This document shows positions 63,415 through 64,000 of a stretch of DNA of 64,000 nt, piece by piece. The notes under the pieces were generated by a model. It ran no database searches and was not told where the DNA came from. It saw only the letters and a program-made list of their open reading frames with translations. Numbering within the stretch: position 1 is the stretch's first letter; every line of letters begins with the position of its first letter. Origin of the DNA: Flavobacterium sp. NRK F7 (lineage in GTDB: Bacteria; Bacteroidota; Bacteroidia; Flavobacteriales; Flavobacteriaceae); contig NZ_JAMXLB010000001.1 of NCBI RefSeq assembly GCF_024054195.1, positions 1,436,950 to 1,500,949 of the forward strand, given 5' to 3'. The position numbers were made by a program, and so were the translations under genes.

Positions 63415-63789
63415 GTGAAAAAAGCAATGTTCCTGTTAGCATTATTTATACTGGTAAAGCCAGTAATTCCTGTATTGGATTATATTGTTAATTATGAATA
63501 TATAGCAACAGAATTATGCGAAAATGTAACCAAACCAGAACTAAAATGTAATGGTAAATGTCATTTAGCCAAAGAGCTTGCTAAAGTTTCTGAATCGGAA
63601 AAACCTATTTCATCCAACAAAAAAAATGGACATCAAGAAATCGAAGTCTTGTTTTGTAACGAAATAGCAAGATGGAACATTCTTTTAGAAAACATCTTTT
63701 TAATGCAAGAAAAAGATGTTTTTTATCAGAATTTGTATCAATCTGTTGCTGCATATTCTATCTTTCATCCTCCTATTTACATCTCTTAA
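63415..63789 (+). CDS. Small CNGKCHL-motif membrane-associated protein
   Basis: The protein has 124 aa from GTG 63415 (MKKAMFLLALFILVKP) or 120 aa from ATG 63427. The N-terminal hydrophobic segment may be a signal or anchor. The motif ELKCNGKCHLAKELAKVSE has Cys-x3-Cys-His, and the C-terminus ends SIFHPPIYIS. Flavobacterial relatives of this small protein are, to my recollection, found beside metal-uptake or receptor genes; this is unverified. The next gene is a lipoprotein. Cys-His spacing suggests copper or iron binding. Confidence 0.7.
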   Translation: MKKAMFLLALFILVKPVIPVLDYIVNYEYIATELCENVTKPELKCNGKCHLAKELAKVSESEKPISSNKKNGHQEIEVLFCNEIARWNILLENIFLMQEKDVFYQNLYQSVAAYSIFHPPIYIS

Positions 63790-63848
63790 TTTTTTTAAGT
63801 ATTACTGGTTAATTCTGTGTTAATCAGCGAGCTACTCTGTTCAAAATT

Positions 63849-63870
63849 TTCTGAGGTTTTTACCTCGGAA
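63849..63870 (+). other. Hairpin between the CNGKCHL gene and the lipoprotein
   Basis: A 9-bp stem with one G-U pair (TTCTGAGGT with ACCTCGGAA) and loop TTTT lies between the two genes. It has no T-run, so it is more likely a processing site or stabiliser than a terminator. Confidence 0.4.
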
Positions 63871-63904
63871 CAATCACTTATGTATACAATTTAAAAATTT
63901 ACAG

Positions 63905-64000
63905 ATGAAAAATCTAATTAAAAATATAGCAATACTATGTGTTGCTACTACAATCTTATTTTCTTGTTCTAACAATGATGATAACATTACTAAGGCTACT
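63905..64000 (+). CDS. Lipoprotein, N-terminal fragment at the window edge
   Basis: ATG 63905 opens a frame of 32 codons to the window end with a lipobox (ATTILFSCSNNDDN), so the mature protein would start with a lipidated Cys. The following acidic Asn/Asp stretch is typical of Bacteroidota surface lipoproteins. The product cannot be named from this fragment. It may be co-transcribed with the CNGKCHL gene. Confidence 0.7.
   Translation, partial: MKNLIKNIAILCVATTILFSCSNNDDNITKAT

Overview
The window looks like a chromosomal segment from a member of the family Flavobacteriaceae (Bacteroidota), close to Flavobacterium. The DNA is strongly AT-rich. Promoters fit the Bacteroidota pattern (TTG, about 19 bp, TAnnTTTG), Shine-Dalgarno sites are essentially absent, and several proteins carry type IX secretion (T9SS) C-terminal sorting domains. 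Other lineage-typical proteins are a GSCFA protein, DUF4230, DUF6340, DUF4136 and a DUF5522-like mini-protein. All functional calls come from reading the sequence; no database search was run.

Layout. Positions 1-1250: the start of a tyrosine recombinase reading off the left edge, a terminator, two identical initiator tRNA genes (minus strand) and divergent promoters for the tRNAs and for era. The 5' end of era carries a 100-bp insertion containing a palindrome. Positions 1.2-9 kb: era, a small membrane protein, der, two paralogous T9SS-secreted proteins and an alpha-helical-repeat protein. Positions 9-13.3 kb: the leucine operon leuA-leuC-leuD-leuB. Positions 13.3-20.4 kb: an outer-membrane beta-barrel receptor, a third paralogue of the secreted family, and a leftward operon M23 peptidase - MerR regulator - LemA - two TPM-domain proteins. 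Positions 20.5-29 kb: alaS, a lipoprotein, MarC- and RidA-family genes, GSCFA and DUF4230 proteins, a rhodanese and a DUF4874/DUF4832-like T9SS cargo. Positions 29-32.3 kb: an unusually long aromatic amino acid hydroxylase and a DUF6340 lipoprotein, separated by a repeat-rich gap. Positions 32.4-40.9 kb: the complete isoleucine/valine operon ilvE-ilvD-ilvB-ilvN-ilvC-ilvA on the minus strand. Positions 41-44.4 kb: a DUF4136 lipoprotein, hutU and two very small proteins. Positions 44.4-59.3 kb: four large exported surface proteins, two of them giant. Positions 59.3-64 kb: an ACC-deaminase-like enzyme, a peptidoglycan hydrolase and hemL in one overlapping operon, then small exported proteins and the start of a lipoprotein.

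The ilv and leu operons together encode the whole branched-chain amino acid pathway: threonine to 2-oxobutyrate (IlvA), acetolactate synthase (IlvBN), IlvC, IlvD, the transaminase IlvE, and the leucine branch LeuA/CD/B. The most notable observation is in the ilv leader (about 40587-40850). Two complete transcription attenuators lie in tandem. Each has a short reading frame with a run of Ile/Val codons, a protector hairpin, a competing antiterminator pairing and a Rho-independent terminator. Neither leader peptide contains leucine, LeuA lacks the usual C-terminal leucine-sensing domain, and the leu operon has no visible leader peptide.

Other points of interest are the palindrome-bearing insertion at the start of era, an inverted repeat shared upstream of two paralogous secreted-protein genes, 40-bp repeats upstream of the aromatic hydroxylase, dispersed REP-like hairpins inside the ilv operon, and a large C-terminal module shared by two giant surface proteins.
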